Positions 29,945 to 43,170 of a stretch of DNA of 64,000 nt are shown in pieces. This stretch comes from Liolophura sinensis. Taxonomy: Eukaryota; Mollusca; Polyplacophora; Chitonida; Chitonidae. The translations under genes were made by a program, and so were the position numbers. The DNA lies in assembly GCF_032854445.1 (NCBI RefSeq), contig NC_088297.1, forward strand, positions 5,455,991 to 5,519,990, given 5' to 3'. The notes under the pieces are model-generated. The model did no database searches. It saw nothing but the letters and a program-made list of their open reading frames with translations, and was not told the origin of the DNA. Positions within the stretch are counted from its first letter, which is position 1, and every line of letters begins with the position of its first letter.

Positions 29945-30222
29945 ACCAAAAACAAATATATATTCTATAGATACTAGGAATACACGGATGTATGCTCTAT
30001 AGACACTAGGAATACACGGATATATGTTCCATAGACACTAGGAATACACGGATATATGTTCCATAGACACTAGGAATACACGGATATAGGTTCTATAGAC
30101 ACTAGGAATACACGGATATATGTTCTATAGACACTAAGAATGCACGGATATATGTTCCATAGACACTAGGAATGCACGGATATATGTTCCATAGACACTA
30201 GGAATACACGGATATAGGTTCA
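29945..30222. repeat. 32-bp minisatellite, CGGATATATGTTCCATAGAC type
   Basis: About eight copies of a 32-bp unit with CACGGATATATGTTCCATAG and ACACTAGGAATA. Same period and same ACGGATA core as the adjacent array at 29401-29920, so the two share an ancestor. Confidence 0.92.
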
Positions 30223-30409
30223 AAAAAAGAAAAATCATGCATCGTCCAATATTCAGTCATATCGCCTTACAACTATTCATATCGTCCAGAATATTCAGTT
30301 ATAACGACTGACAGCTAAGCGGTGTGCAGATTTCATTTCACTGCCCTCAAATCATTTGGGCTAATTTTAAAATCGTCGTGTTGTTGATGTTATTGACCCA
30401 GTCAGCAAG

Positions 30410-30629
30410 ATGAGTGTTTCCGGTTTGTACAGAAGTGTCCTGCAGGTGAACTTGATGGTCGACACGGTGTCATTAGCACCTGGTCAGGTGTCGCCATGCC
30501 GTCTTGACACCTTACCACAGGTGTTGCTCACAACCTCTCAAAAGGTGAAGGTCAGAGAAACCACAACAACAGCGCCACTGAGAGACGAGTCAGAAACTTT
30601 GGGGACAGCTGTTCCATTTTCGATTTTCG
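30410..30629 (+). CDS. Possible exon of unknown protein (weak)
   Basis: An ATG at 30410 opens a 73-codon frame (MSVSGLYRSVLQVNLMVDTV and so on) that ends at a good donor, TTCG/GTGAGT, at 30629/30630. I recognise no domain. The composition is not repeat-like, but no partner exon can be shown, so chance is quite possible. Confidence 0.18.
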
Positions 30630-31050
30630 GTGAGTTTTTTTTTTATTTACTAAGAGTTTTCATTTAATTTTTATTTGCTACATCTGCTCTCTAGAATGTA
30701 TTTACATGAATATTGTGCAAATTTTATGGCAGGATTACAAACATTCCAAGGTTATAGGACAATTCTAAACTATGTTTTGTAAATTACAATTTTTTTCATC
30801 CATATATCGGCTTAAATATTGTTCATTAATACAGCCGGTACCAAAATGTAAGCAGCAAACTTCTCAAAGTTACCTGCTGTACAGCCCCGTGGAATTTCAA
30901 TTAAGCAACGAAATCAAATTATTTTACACACTTGTGAGCAGTGTAGGATAACTGAAAACAAACTCTTCGTCCATGAAACTACATGTAGAATTCTCTCTGT
31001 CTTTTGATGAATGTTTTCTTGTCAGCACAAAGACAGTGCAGTGGTTTGCA

Positions 31051-31228
31051 ATGATATTTATTTATTTACTTACTTACTTATTTATTTATTTTTATTTATT
31101 TATTTATTTATTTGATTGGTGCTTTACGCCGTACTCAAGAATATTTCACTTATACGACGGCTGCCAGCATTATGGTGGGAGGGAACCGTGTAGAGTCCGG
31201 GGTCGAACCCACGACCACCCACAGGTGC
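31051..31228 (-). mobile_element. SINE family A (3' part)
   Basis: A long TTTA-rich tail, then GATTGGTGCTTTACGCCGTA and CTCAAGAATATTTCACTTAT; broken off near CCACCCACAGGT. Confidence 0.88.
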
Positions 31229-31636
31229 TTACAATGATATATTGATCATGTCTCCAGATAGTCATACATATTGACTGATCTTTTTGCTAGCGAATAAGGA
31301 AAACTCAAGTTAAATACTGGCAATAAAATATGCATGAAGTAAAATATTCAAACAACCACACTTTATCAAAGCGGGGACCTATAACTTGATGACGATGTCG
31401 GTATCTATATCGAAACGTCGTGCTAATAAACCAAGAAGTTCCAATAATGAAGTCGAGGTATCAGTACGTAAATGTAAATGGTTTCAAAAGCTTAAGCAGT
31501 GTATAACCAAGAAGTTGTATATCCACAAGGAAAACCTTGTTGGTGTACTTCCCCATCAGCTTATATATGCCTGCCGAAGGCGGAGCCTATAACATTATTA
31601 CGTGCGTGTTTGTATGATTTCTTTTTTTTTTTTTTC

Positions 31637-31894
31637 TTTTTTTGATTGGTATTTTACGCCGTACTCAAGAATATTTCACTTATACGACGGCGGCCAGCAT
31701 TATGGTGGGTGGAAACCGGGCATAGCCCGGGGGAAACCCACGACCATCCGCACGTTGCTGGAAGACCTTCCCACTTACGGCCGGAGAGAAAGCCAGCATG
31801 AGCTGGACTTGAACTCACAGCGACCGCATTGGTGAGATGCTCCGGGGTCATTACGCTGCGCTAGCGCGCTAACCGACTGAGCCACGGTGGCCCC
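31637..31894 (-). mobile_element. tRNA-derived SINE, family A (full length)
   Basis: Very well preserved inverted copy, tail to head. Ends with the complement of the tRNA-like start (CTAACCGACTGAGCCACGGT). It may be the youngest copy in the window. Confidence 0.93.
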
Positions 31895-31984
31895 TGTATG
31901 ATTTCTCCTTATGAATGTGTTGATGCGTCGGGAAATGGACCATGTATATTTAAAATAAAATAGTTATAGTCACATTCTACTTAT

Positions 31985-32131
31985 ACCCGGCCAGCCAGTC
32001 CTGTTTCCTCGTTGTAACCTCTGAGCGCCAAGGGAGACAGCAACAATTACCATTTTTAAAGTCTTTGGTATGACCCGACCTGGGTTTGATCCCGGGCCTC
32101 CCGACGCTCTATCTATTAAGTCACGGAAGCT
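31985..32131 (-). mobile_element. SINE family B head fragment
   Basis: The segment TAAAGTCTTTGGTATGACCC and GGTTTGATCCCGGGCCTCCC plus ACGCTCTATCTATTAAGTCA matches the tRNA-like half of family B, diverged. The tail part is absent. Confidence 0.55.
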
Positions 32132-32652
32132 TTTCCAATCCATGCAAGGAACCACCCTATGACTACACAGTTTACGGTAAACAGCTACTTTATGTAAACC
32201 ATGTAATGTATTATTACAGTAAGACCAGCGCCATGTTGCGCTGTTCACATTGATAGTCGTCTGGTCGTGCCGTTAAGGGTTTTAATGACGGCCTCATTAT
32301 GTCGCCCTGTCGAATGCCAACGCCGTGGTGACATTCACGTCAGTACACCAATAATAACGGTAATTTGTTTGTTTATTGGGGGGGGGGGGGGTTGTACTAA
32401 CATATATGTACATGTATATGTAGAAGGGTCTCCATCCTCCCTACTCTAGTACAACACAAGTCAAGGCAGGCTGGATGTAGACGCAGGAAAGACCGCTTTG
32501 TTTCCGCAAAAATCCTTGCATTGCTCTCACCTTTCGAAAGAACAAAAGCACAGTTTCGAAATTGTCGTGCTTTTTTTCCCCCTGAGTGAATCGACGTCGT
32601 TGGTGTTTCGTATCTGGGACGTTGTTCTAGATCGACGATTCTTTGTTCCTCA

Positions 32653-32836
32653 ATGATGGATATTACCACTGTTAAACCCGTCGACACTGTGAGAGCAATG
32701 CTTACGGATGTACTCATAGGCTTCCTGCTGGGAGCTCAAGTGGCCACAAACGTTACCTTAGTCCTGGCCATAATGCTTGTGGTGGGATTCGCTATGGCCC
32801 TCGGCCTGATTGGAAATTCGGATAAGCTACAATCTG
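32653..32836 (+). CDS. Possible first coding exon with a membrane segment (weak)
   Basis: An ATG at 32653 opens a 61-codon frame that ends at a consensus donor, CAATCTG/GTAAGT, after 32836. The peptide has a strongly hydrophobic stretch, VTLVLAIMLVVGFAMALGLI, that could be a transmembrane helix, with an N-glycosylation sequon (NVT) just before it. The protein family is not recognised, and no downstream exon can be linked. AT-poor sequence before it could be a 5' UTR. Confidence 0.3.
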
Positions 32837-32879
32837 GTAAGTTTAAGTTTTGGGTCATTGGGCGATACAGGTAAATCAT

Positions 32880-34940
32880 TGGGTAATACTAGCCCTTATA
32901 AACCTTGATACATACTACAGGCTGTAAAGCTGAGATTTGAACATCGTATAAACTGGGGAGGTTTCTTGTTTGAGCCCTGGGGTCATATAGGCGATACGGA
33001 TGTATCTGGAAGAATGAGATTTGGTGGAGGCCGTAAAATAACATTGAAATCAACGCGCATGACAACTAGTTAAGTTTGAATAATTTAGTAATATACGATG
33101 TCTCATGCAGGTGAAATTATACGATGTGACAGTGGTAACATTAAAATTCAAACGTGATGTAACCTGGTTAGATTTTCCATTTCCGAATGATTCAGACTGG
33201 CAGGAGATGTACTCAAATGACGTTACGTTTAAACTTCGAAAGTAGCAGACAGGTAAGAGGGTTGAATTAAAGACGTTGCAGTATGGCAATGATTTGCATT
33301 CAGAAATATGTTTGTCAGGTGAATAAGAATTCATTTAATTATTCGCACAAACTATTGGTTGGTATTGGAGGCAGGTCTCAGAAGAAAACTAAGAATCAGG
33401 GCGGATACAAACTTTCAACTTGTGTGGATAGACTGAATTTCATCAACTGTATTATTATATTAGCTCGTGAAAATGTTTACGGCCATATTGTACATACAAA
33501 CTGAGTTTGTACAACATTTTGGTATCTCCGTTCAACATCAAAACGGGATGAATGAATAGAAATTCGGGTGCCCGTGAGTTTGAGCTGTATCTGCGGACAC
33601 AAGGCAATTTGTTGGAATTGTAGAAGGCTCGAAGTTTTATTTCAGTTATCAAAACACCGATCAATTAAATAAACAAATCATTTATCTATTTACTATGAGT
33701 TGTTTATTGGTTCGAAGTTCCACTGACCAAAGTTTATCGATATAATCTCGATAACAAAACGGATAAAAATAAATTTAGAAAACAGGAGTAAAGATACATA
33801 AACATTCAGTAGGTTTGAATTTGACGCCGGCATCCAAGAAGAACAAAGGATTGTTCGCCATTATGGAGCCGTATTAACACATGCTGATATAGCAGTATTA
33901 CACCAATATGGCAGCCAAACATGAGGTAATTTAAACCATCAGTCCGTTAACACATGAACAGAAATGCTGTGGAAATACTGTACATAAAAGTAGATGATTA
34001 CTTGTATAGCAACATACTCTTGGGCAACCTGCGGATGGTCGTAGGTTCCCCCTGCATTGAGAGAAAAGTTTGGGTCAACTGGCTCAAATATCTGAATAAT
34101 TCAATGGGGCTAAGTAGACTCAGAAACCTGAGTCAAATTACCTGATCAGCCGAGTCAAGAGACCCATCTAGTTATATTTTGACTCATTAGGTTAGTAGGA
34201 AAACTCACAGGAGTCGTCCATGACTCAACTTTTCTGAGTTTATAGAATTATAAACGTTACCAGATGGTTTCTAGTTTAACAATGAGGTGTCGTTGAACGG
34301 ATTCTCGTACGTTGCTAAAGATGACCTCGACGAACAACAAAGCAAGCCGGGTCAGATTTCGGGGCCATATCAAGCAAGTATTGGCATTGGTTATCTTTCA
34401 TTGGTTTAGTTAAGGCATTTTGTTATCGGGTGTGGTCACTTTGGGCAAACAGATCACATTCGTACCTCTTATGAAGTCCCTTTTTGTATGTTTCTTCAAA
34501 TGAAACTCATATCTATACTATATTCAAAAAGGTGTTAAAGTATGTGTAGTACAGCAATTATCAAACATCTTCTGCTGATATTTGACTGTTTTCAAATTTT
34601 CAAAGGCTGATGGTAGAGAAATATCGATATAAGCTGCCTATCTACCTACCTATATAGCTCTGTACTATGTTATATTCCTCCCATCTCTACACACGCTGAG
34701 TCACCGGTATAATCACTATATCGTGTATGATCGCACGGCGTGGGATAATTGGCCCCCAGAGGGCCTTCAGCTGTACACATGTATCCAGCAGAGGAACCAC
34801 TCCGATGTAATTGTCCGAGTTAATTTTGGTAATTGTCAACGGCAGTGTTTTTGTGTCAACTTGATCATGAGGATGTACTTAAATGGGTACGAATCGTCAC
34901 CGATTGGCTGTTGTGAGAGATGCCCAAGGCCTAACCTGAA
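32880..34940. other. Spacer without confident gene
   Basis: AT-rich. A small relic of SINE A body (GCAACCTGCGGATGGTCGTA at 34025-34044) and an AATATGGCAGCC segment near 33905 shared with the 2.1-kb foldback are the only recognisable pieces. Confidence 0.35.
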
Positions 34941-34944
34941 TTTT

Positions 34945-35290
34945 AATAAAAAGACCTCTAAATATCGAACTAGGCATCACTAAATAGACCACTAAAAACT
35001 ATTCATAAATATACTTTCATTTATTCATTATTTTTTTTTTTGGTTGTGGCGAAATGAGTTAAAGGAGCTCAAATATTTGACTTCTGGTTTGTATGTGAAG
35101 GCTTTATTGATCATACTATCAGATATTAGGAATTCTGACGTCACGGGAAGTTTATCTAACTCTAATCACGACATGTTGGAATGACTCTTTTTACCCATGA
35201 CTCACTGATTACTGAAATAATGTTTTCAGTTGTCTTTGTGATGAACCTTACTTCATATTTTAGCTTTCTTTTACTCTAAGTACGATACTA
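34945..35290 (+). repeat. Dispersed foldback-type repeat, family F1, copy 2
   Basis: Shares with the copy at 36345-36850 the order GGCATCACTAAATAGACCAC, ATTCATAAATATACTTTCAT, GAGTTAAAGGAGCTCAAATA, GGAATTCTGACGTCACGGGA and TTGTCTTTGTGATGAACCTT. Confidence 0.75.
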
Positions 35291-35371
35291 GATTTGTTCA
35301 AGCGTGACAAAGACTGGGGGCTTTAACCCACAAAATCTCCACTGTCAACCAATCAGCGTCGATTCTTTATA

Positions 35372-35522
35372 TCATGCTGTCTTCCTCTCCGGCTGTATGT
35401 TTTAAGGTCTGTCATCAACCTGCGGATGGTCGTGGATTTCCCCTGCCATAACGCCGGCCACCATTGTATAAATGAACTATTCTTGAGTACGGCGTAAAAC
35501 AGCAATCAAATAAATAAATAAA
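35372..35522 (+). mobile_element. SINE family A (5' truncated)
   Basis: From CATGCTGTCTTCCTCTCCGG through CAACCTGCGGATGGTCGTGG to the AAATAAATAAATAA tail. Confidence 0.88.
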
Positions 35523-36344
35523 CGCCAGACTGGCCCCTCTGCTGACTTGATACTCCACCTGACCAAGCCGTGGGGCACTGAATACGACAGTGCCGTATTT
35601 GGCTGAATTCTGGATGGATTCATTTGTCAGCTCAGTACTGAATCATGCTGTATGACCTGGTTTAGTCGAGATAGATACCGTCTTTGACCTGTATGTTTAG
35701 AATAACGGCCATTGCTACCGTTACCTTTTCATTCCATAGCTGTCTTGAAAAGTAGAAAAACACATTCATAGATTTACTTAAAGAAAGGCGAATAGATGAT
35801 CTCGGTAATTTACTTTCGTTTTTTTTCCCTTCTTTTTACAGGTAATTTCATTGTTAATATATCAATATATAGCACTGGGTCGAATTTAGCTTGTAAATAA
35901 CCCTATTTATATAGGCACAGTGTATTGTCGCTTGTTTATTGATGGGAAGGCGATGTATAGTGCTATCCGCCACAGACGAGGATCTGTAAAGGAGGCACTG
36001 TGCATTTGTGTGCTGGCATATATCGGTATCTTTTTACCCTCCACAAAGGCAAATACATAATTGGTATTTTTTCAAAACGCGTGTTTGCCCTTAATCTCTG
36101 GGCTTAGAAAAGGTCCTTCAGGGGTGGTCAGTTTACGTGAGGTCACGCAGGTAAAATGACCAAGGACGTGCGTTAGACCGAAGTCAGAGCAAGTCCACAG
36201 AAGCTCCACAAAGGAAATTGGGACAAACAGTGATTCTGCAGTCGTATGCATGTATGGCAGACTCATGGCGCCTCGTTTGCCGTAATATATTCATTCGTAG
36301 TATTTGTTTAATGATTTTCCCTTTCGAGCAAATATGCCTAGACT

Positions 36345-36850
36345 TAAAGGAAAGATCTCTAAAAATCGAAGTAAGCATCACTAAGTAGACCATTTAAAAC
36401 TATGCATAAATATAATTTCATTTATTTTTTTAGACTTTTGTGAAAAGAGTTAAAGGCGCTTAAACATTTGACTCCTAAGGTGGGCTTTATGGACCATACT
36501 GTCAGTGTTCAGGAACTCTGACGTCACATGAAGTTTGTCCAACTCTAATCACGAAACGGAATGCTGGAATAGCTCTTTTTACTCATGGGTTAAAGATTAC
36601 TGAAATAATGGTCCCAAACATTTCTTCCTTCTGGTGAACATCAGGAAAAAAAAAGGTGATGTGACATCAGAGTTCCTAGATACCGTCAGTATGGCTCCTA
36701 ATGCCCACCATAGTATTCAAATATTTGAATGCCTTTCAGCACTCTGAAAAAGTCAAAAAAAAAATTAAATGAAAATATTTTTACGGATAGTTTTAGTTGT
36801 CTTTATGATGAACCTTACTTCATATTTTAGCTTTTATTTACTTTAAATAA
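36345..36850 (+). repeat. Dispersed foldback-type repeat, family F1, copy 3 (most complete)
   Basis: About 90-base imperfect inverted arms: AGGAACTCTGACGTCACATG near 36511-36530 pairs with GATGTGACATCAGAGTTCCT near 36658-36677, and outward ATTTGACTCCTAAGGTGGGC pairs with GCCCACCATAGTATTCAAAT. The outer part is shared with copies at 1-215 and 34945-35290. No coding capacity. Confidence 0.75.
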
Positions 36851-37558
36851 CGTCACCATATTCACAACATGATGTTGAGTTCAACAGGAAGTTGTTACAT
36901 ATTGGGTATACCTAATTTTCTGCGTGGCCGACCTAAAGTAAAGGTAGTTTTGAAAGTGAAGTTGATGACAGGACAATATTTTCCTTTTTTGGGGGGGGGG
37001 GAGGGGGGGGTGAAGAATGCAATGAGAAGCTTTGTGAAGCTCTTGAATTTTTGTTTCGCTACAAAACGAAATTCACTTGGAAAGAATTTAAAATCGCTTG
37101 AATTATCCCCAAGAATTTCTTTTGACATATTTTGTTTGATGCGCGACATTTATTCATACAAAGTCATAGTTAACAAATACTAGTGGTCTGTGCGATATAT
37201 CTTCTGAGGCATGTACTTTCCTGAAATCTCGGTTGTCATGGTAACAAAAGATTATCATTAATATTTTTTGCCGTGTCTAATACATTTTAAAGTATACTAA
37301 CAGAGCACAAAAATATGATGTTTTTGACATTTTTCTTAATATTTGTGGTTTATATCCCTTTGTGGCTGTGTCATATATCAGCTGTCGCGAGAAACGTGAT
37401 CTCTCGTGAACCAGGTAACCATGGCGGCACGTGTTTCAAGTCTTATCAGCATCGCGTTGTTATCAAGGAAAGTGTGATACTATGTGAGTTGGCGAGGATT
37501 TGGTTTATCTTGGGTTCTCACCTGCTCAGCCTTTGTAGAACACCCTGTCTTAACACCT

Positions 37559-38755
<1,197 letters not shown>

Positions 38756-38971
38756 CGTGCCTGAATATTGTGACGGAGAATGTTACATGGGAAGGTACAC
38801 GGATAGGTCATTCGTATGTTTACTGCACAATGCCGGTGTATAACGAACCCAGAAAATATCCACGCGACATAACGGGGATGGGAGTTTATAGAGAATACTT
38901 CTCAGTTCTTGAAAAAATTCGCCATAACCAAAGTTTAATTCCAGATTTGCGTACATGGCCTCTTGTAAAAG
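38756..38971 (+). CDS. Possible internal exon of unknown protein (weak)
   Basis: Bounded by an acceptor-like CCGATTTTACAG at 38744-38755 and a donor AAAAG/GTAGGT after 38971. It is open in one frame encoding YCTMPVYNEPRKYPRDITGM and later HNQSLIPDLRTWPLVK. Charged, proline-containing composition looks protein-like, but I recognise no family and find no partner exons. Confidence 0.28.
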
Positions 38972-39907
38972 GTAGGTTTTATTTTTGTAATCTTTGTTTT
39001 CGTTTCCAAAGCACTATGGAAAATTTTCAAATATGGTTTCCGTGTTTTGAATATCGGTTGCTCAATCCATCCGTAATTTGTCTATTTTTTTATTTATTTG
39101 TTTATTTTTTTCATTTCATTTTATTTCATTTTTGTTAAACGCCAATTTAAAAAAGTTTTCATTGACACGATGACGGTCAATTTCATAAGTGGACGAAATT
39201 GGGTAGCCAGTGGAATAAACCACTGACGTCTGGCAAGATACTGATGAACTTTCTTACGTGTGACATCATTTGAAGACGAATGGCCTTCAGTGAGCGCCTG
39301 ACGACATTCTCAAATGACCACGCGCAAACGTCGTCAACCGGTTATTGGCAGTAAGTCCCAATGCCCCACGAGCGACAGCGGGGATCGAAATCTAGAAATT
39401 TCTTGTTGAAAACAGGGACTTAAATCTTACCCAAATCGATGTCTTCAAAATATTCTCTATGATATAAATATACTATGTAATTATATGTTGGATACTAAAC
39501 ATTAAATTTTTCGAGAGCGGGACATTTTCTGAAATGAAACGAATCGCAATTTCTGCTACAAATATATAACTTTACTAACTTTCAGACTTGTATCGTTATA
39601 GTGCTTAGAAGTGACAAGATTTGAAATTGACACGTTTTACAAAATCCAAGTTATTAGCACACCTCAGTTTCTTAAACCGGATGTTTCTGCTGATCATGCG
39701 CATTGGAATATATAATGCTGTATCGTGATTTGATGAACACGAATTATTTAACGTCCATATGAGCCTTGCAAATTGAATAATATAGGATTTACATTGTATA
39801 CACATTAGTTAGAATCATCAAATAATATTGTGCATTCATACATGAAAATTCAAAACACCTGCTTAAGTTCTTTTTGTTCTTCTTAAGTGCATTTTGTTGG
39901 TGGTTAA

Positions 39908-39987
39908 TATGCCGTCGTATAAGTGAAATATTCTTGAGTATGGCGTAAAACACTAATGGCATAAATACATAAATAAATAAATAAATA
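39908..39987 (+). mobile_element. SINE family A tail fragment
   Basis: GCCGTCGTATAAGTGAAATA, TTCTTGAGTATGGCGTAAAA, then AAATAAATAAATAAATA. Confidence 0.85.
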
Positions 39988-40767
39988 GGCCATCGTTCGT
40001 GAACAGATGTGTATTACAATGTTTCTACAGAGTCGAATTTACAGGTTAAGATACACATATTATATACAATGTCCAAATAACGGTTAACACTGGGATAATT
40101 AAACGTGGATAACAGAAACTTTTGTAAACATTATGACTGGCTTTTTAGCTAAAATCGAGAACACATTTGGGAAGCCGTATGTGCCATGTCGCATTTATTC
40201 ATTATTTGCACTCAACGGATTCAGAAACATTTAAAACATATTCCTGACTTGTTCGAGTAAAGGAATTATCGGAAGATATTTGACTTATATATTAGTGCTC
40301 TTTATTCAATCACGTAATCCACTCCCTATATAGGCTTTGGGAATACACACACATAGATAAGAAATAAGGAAAATACATTTATAAATCACTATTGATTTGT
40401 TTTGTTTAAAACTATTTTGTAGCCAGTTAGGTTTCTATTTATTGTGGTTTGGCGAATCAGCAATCTTTAGTCATTTTAGAGTCTCAAAGGGAGACAACTC
40501 CTGTAAGGCTGTGTTTGAGTGACGGCGTAGTGGCGACTCACAACACATTAGGCAAACGCACGGGTTTTATGCTAAACCAAAGTTTAAGAAAAGAAAACAA
40601 AAACAAAACGCATAGCCTGCACAAAAGCATTTCAAAATGCCGCTATATTCGTGTATTGACTGTTTATATTCCACCTTGAATTGGCTCAGTGCACGAATTC
40701 ATTTTGAATTGATCCTTCTGTTCGCTTTTTTTTAAAGAAATTGTGGCGCTTTGTTAATTACAATAGT
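39988..40767. other. Spacer without visible gene
   Basis: AT-rich; nothing supportable. Confidence 0.35.
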
Positions 40768-42075
40768 TGAGGGAGACATAGAGCATTCGACACCTTTAAT
40801 ATTCGCACAAGCAGCAAAGGGATGTTTTAGGAAATGTATATATTATTGTCACGTGGTCTTACGTGTAAATGGTAAATCTATACGTCAAAACAGACGTTCG
40901 TATACCAGCCGTCAGTCAAAATAGACATCAGTATACCAGCCGTCAGTCAAAACAGACATCCGTATACCAGCCGTCAGTCTAAACAGACATCCGTATACCA
41001 GCCGTCGGTCAAAACAGACATCAGTATACCAGCCGTCGGTCAAAACAGACATCAGTATACCAGCCGTCGGTCAAAACAGACGTTTGTATACCAGCCGTCG
41101 GTCAAAACAGACATCCATATACCAGCCGTCAGTCAAAACAGACATCCATATACCAGCCATCAGTCAAAACAGACATCCGTATACCAGCCGTCAGTCAAAA
41201 CAGACATCCGAATACCAGCCGCCAGTCAAAACAGACATCAGTATGCCAGCTGTCAGTCAAAACAGACATCCATTTACCAGCCATCAGTCAAAACAGACAT
41301 CAGTATACCAGCCGTCGGTCAAAACAGACATCAGTATACCAGCCATCAGTCAAAACAGACATCAGTATACCAGCCGTCAGTCAAAACAGACATCCATATA
41401 CCAGCCATCAGTCAAAACAGACATCAGTATACCAGCCGTCGGTCAAAACAGACAACGGTATACCAGCCGTCGGTCAAAACAAACATCAGTATACCAGCCG
41501 TCAGTCTTGAGGGAGACATAGAGCATTCGACACCTTTAATATTCGCACAAGCGACAAAGAAAAGGGATGTTTTAGGAAATGTATATATTATTGTCACGTG
41601 GTCTTACGTGTAAATGGTAAATCTATGCGTCAAAACAGACGTTCGTATACCAGCCGTCAGTCAAAACAGACATCAGTATACCAGCCGTCAGTCAAAACAG
41701 ACACCCGTATAACAGCCGTCAGTCAAAACAGACATCAGTGTACCAGCCGTCGGTCAAAACAGACGTTCGGATACCAGCCGTCGGTCAAAACAGACGTTCG
41801 TATACCAGCCGTCAGTCAAAACAGACGTTCGTATATCAGCCGTCGGTCAAAACAGACATCAGTATACCAGCCGTCAGTCAAAACAGACATCCGTATACCA
41901 GGCGTCAGTCTAAACAGACATCCGCATACCAGCCGTCAGTCAAAACAGACAACAGTATACCAGCCGTCGGTCAAAACAGACGTTCATATACCAGCCATCA
42001 GTCAAAACAGACGTTTGTATACCAGCCGTCGGTCAAAATAGACGTTCGTATACCAGCCGTCAATCAAAATGGACG
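40768..42075. repeat. Two 31-bp minisatellite arrays inside a larger tandem duplication
   Basis: Array one (about 40889-41508) and array two (about 41625-42075) share a 31-bp unit, CAGCCGTCAGTCAAAACAGA plus CATCCGTATAC. Each is preceded by the same roughly 120-base non-repeat leader, starting TTGAGGGAGACATAGAGCAT at 40768 and again at 41507. A leader plus array segment of about 740 bp was duplicated. Long open frames across the array are a by-product of the repeat. Confidence 0.94.
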
Positions 42076-42700
42076 TTCCGTGTCAACAATGGCAAGGGCA
42101 ATTGACAGCAACCATTTTTAAATTTATAAAGTCAAAATGACCACGTCTTTAATATTTTTCATCGAACAATTTTTTCGTAAACAGGATTATGTTCACAACA
42201 GGACAGCCCTTTAAGTGCTCTCAGCGAAATCTTTTAACGTGTCTGCGCTTAGGAATCTGGGCTTTAATAAAAATTCAGAAATCCCCTAAGCGAGAGGTTG
42301 ATTGGAAACCTGGGTTTTTACCTCTCCCAAAAGAAATTTTAACAACCGCACTTGAGCATTTTAATCTGATAACCAACTTGATCTTTTCTCGGTGGGTTTG
42401 GAGGGTAGAATTGAATTTGGGGTTTCAAGAGGACACATAGCCATCTGCAGACAAATAGGCGTTCAATGGTGTTCAGGAAAAGCTTTTTACGTTCCCCAAC
42501 AGAAGACCAACATTTGCTTTTAAATTACAACGGATGACTAAAACCCTGTGCTCTTAACTGAAATTTGCCTGAGTCTTTCATTCCCATCAAGGGGCCTGTG
42601 AGTAGCTATATGGAGAGAAAACGACAGTGCTTTTGAAAGGTGCAGGGCCACACATAACGTCATCGAGTCATTTGTTCTGGTCCCGTCTTCAATGAATCTC
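42076..42700. other. Spacer without visible gene
   Basis: No supportable exon. Confidence 0.35.
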
Positions 42701-43170
42701 TCCCTCAAATGACCTGCGATCCAACGCAGCAGGGTCTGTCCTTGGCAGTCAGTCTGACCAAACCCTAATGCCTTCACCATCGCATTCCGGGAAATACACG
42801 AGTAATTAGGCTTCTGGGAGCCCTTTGGACTCGGTCTCTTTTGGGCTTGTCTTCATTATGCCAGCGCTGTTCTGTGGATGAGTCATCGGGGGGATTTTCT
42901 AACCGTTAGCGGTGTCATTCAAGCAGCGCTGAGCGAACCTCCCCTCCATTCTCTTAAGGAATTCAGCTGGAATGCGCTGTCCCGGATCGATAGCTCACAT
43001 TGGCACCTCGTTTTTATGTCTCTTGGTTGGTGTGTGTGTGTGGGGGGGGGGGGGGGGCAACCCTTCCACACTGCAGGCTGCAGTCCAATTTCTTTTCAGT
43101 TTGCAGAATGGAAATTTTGTCCTCCTGAACGCATACGCCTCTTTGTGACAGGGTGGTCGTTTTTATGAAT
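42701..43170. promoter_or_regulatory. Candidate cis-regulatory island (GC-richer, speculative)
   Basis: GC-richer than its AT-rich surroundings and non-repetitive apart from a G-run near 43042-43058. Contains a homeodomain-type TAATTA at 42803-42808 and several balanced motifs. It is called only on composition; conservation cannot be tested here. Confidence 0.22.

Noticed and set aside
40880-42121. Long frames with TSRQSKQTSVYQPSVKTD-type repeats
   Set aside because: Produced by a 31-bp minisatellite that cycles through all three frames; not a repeat protein gene.
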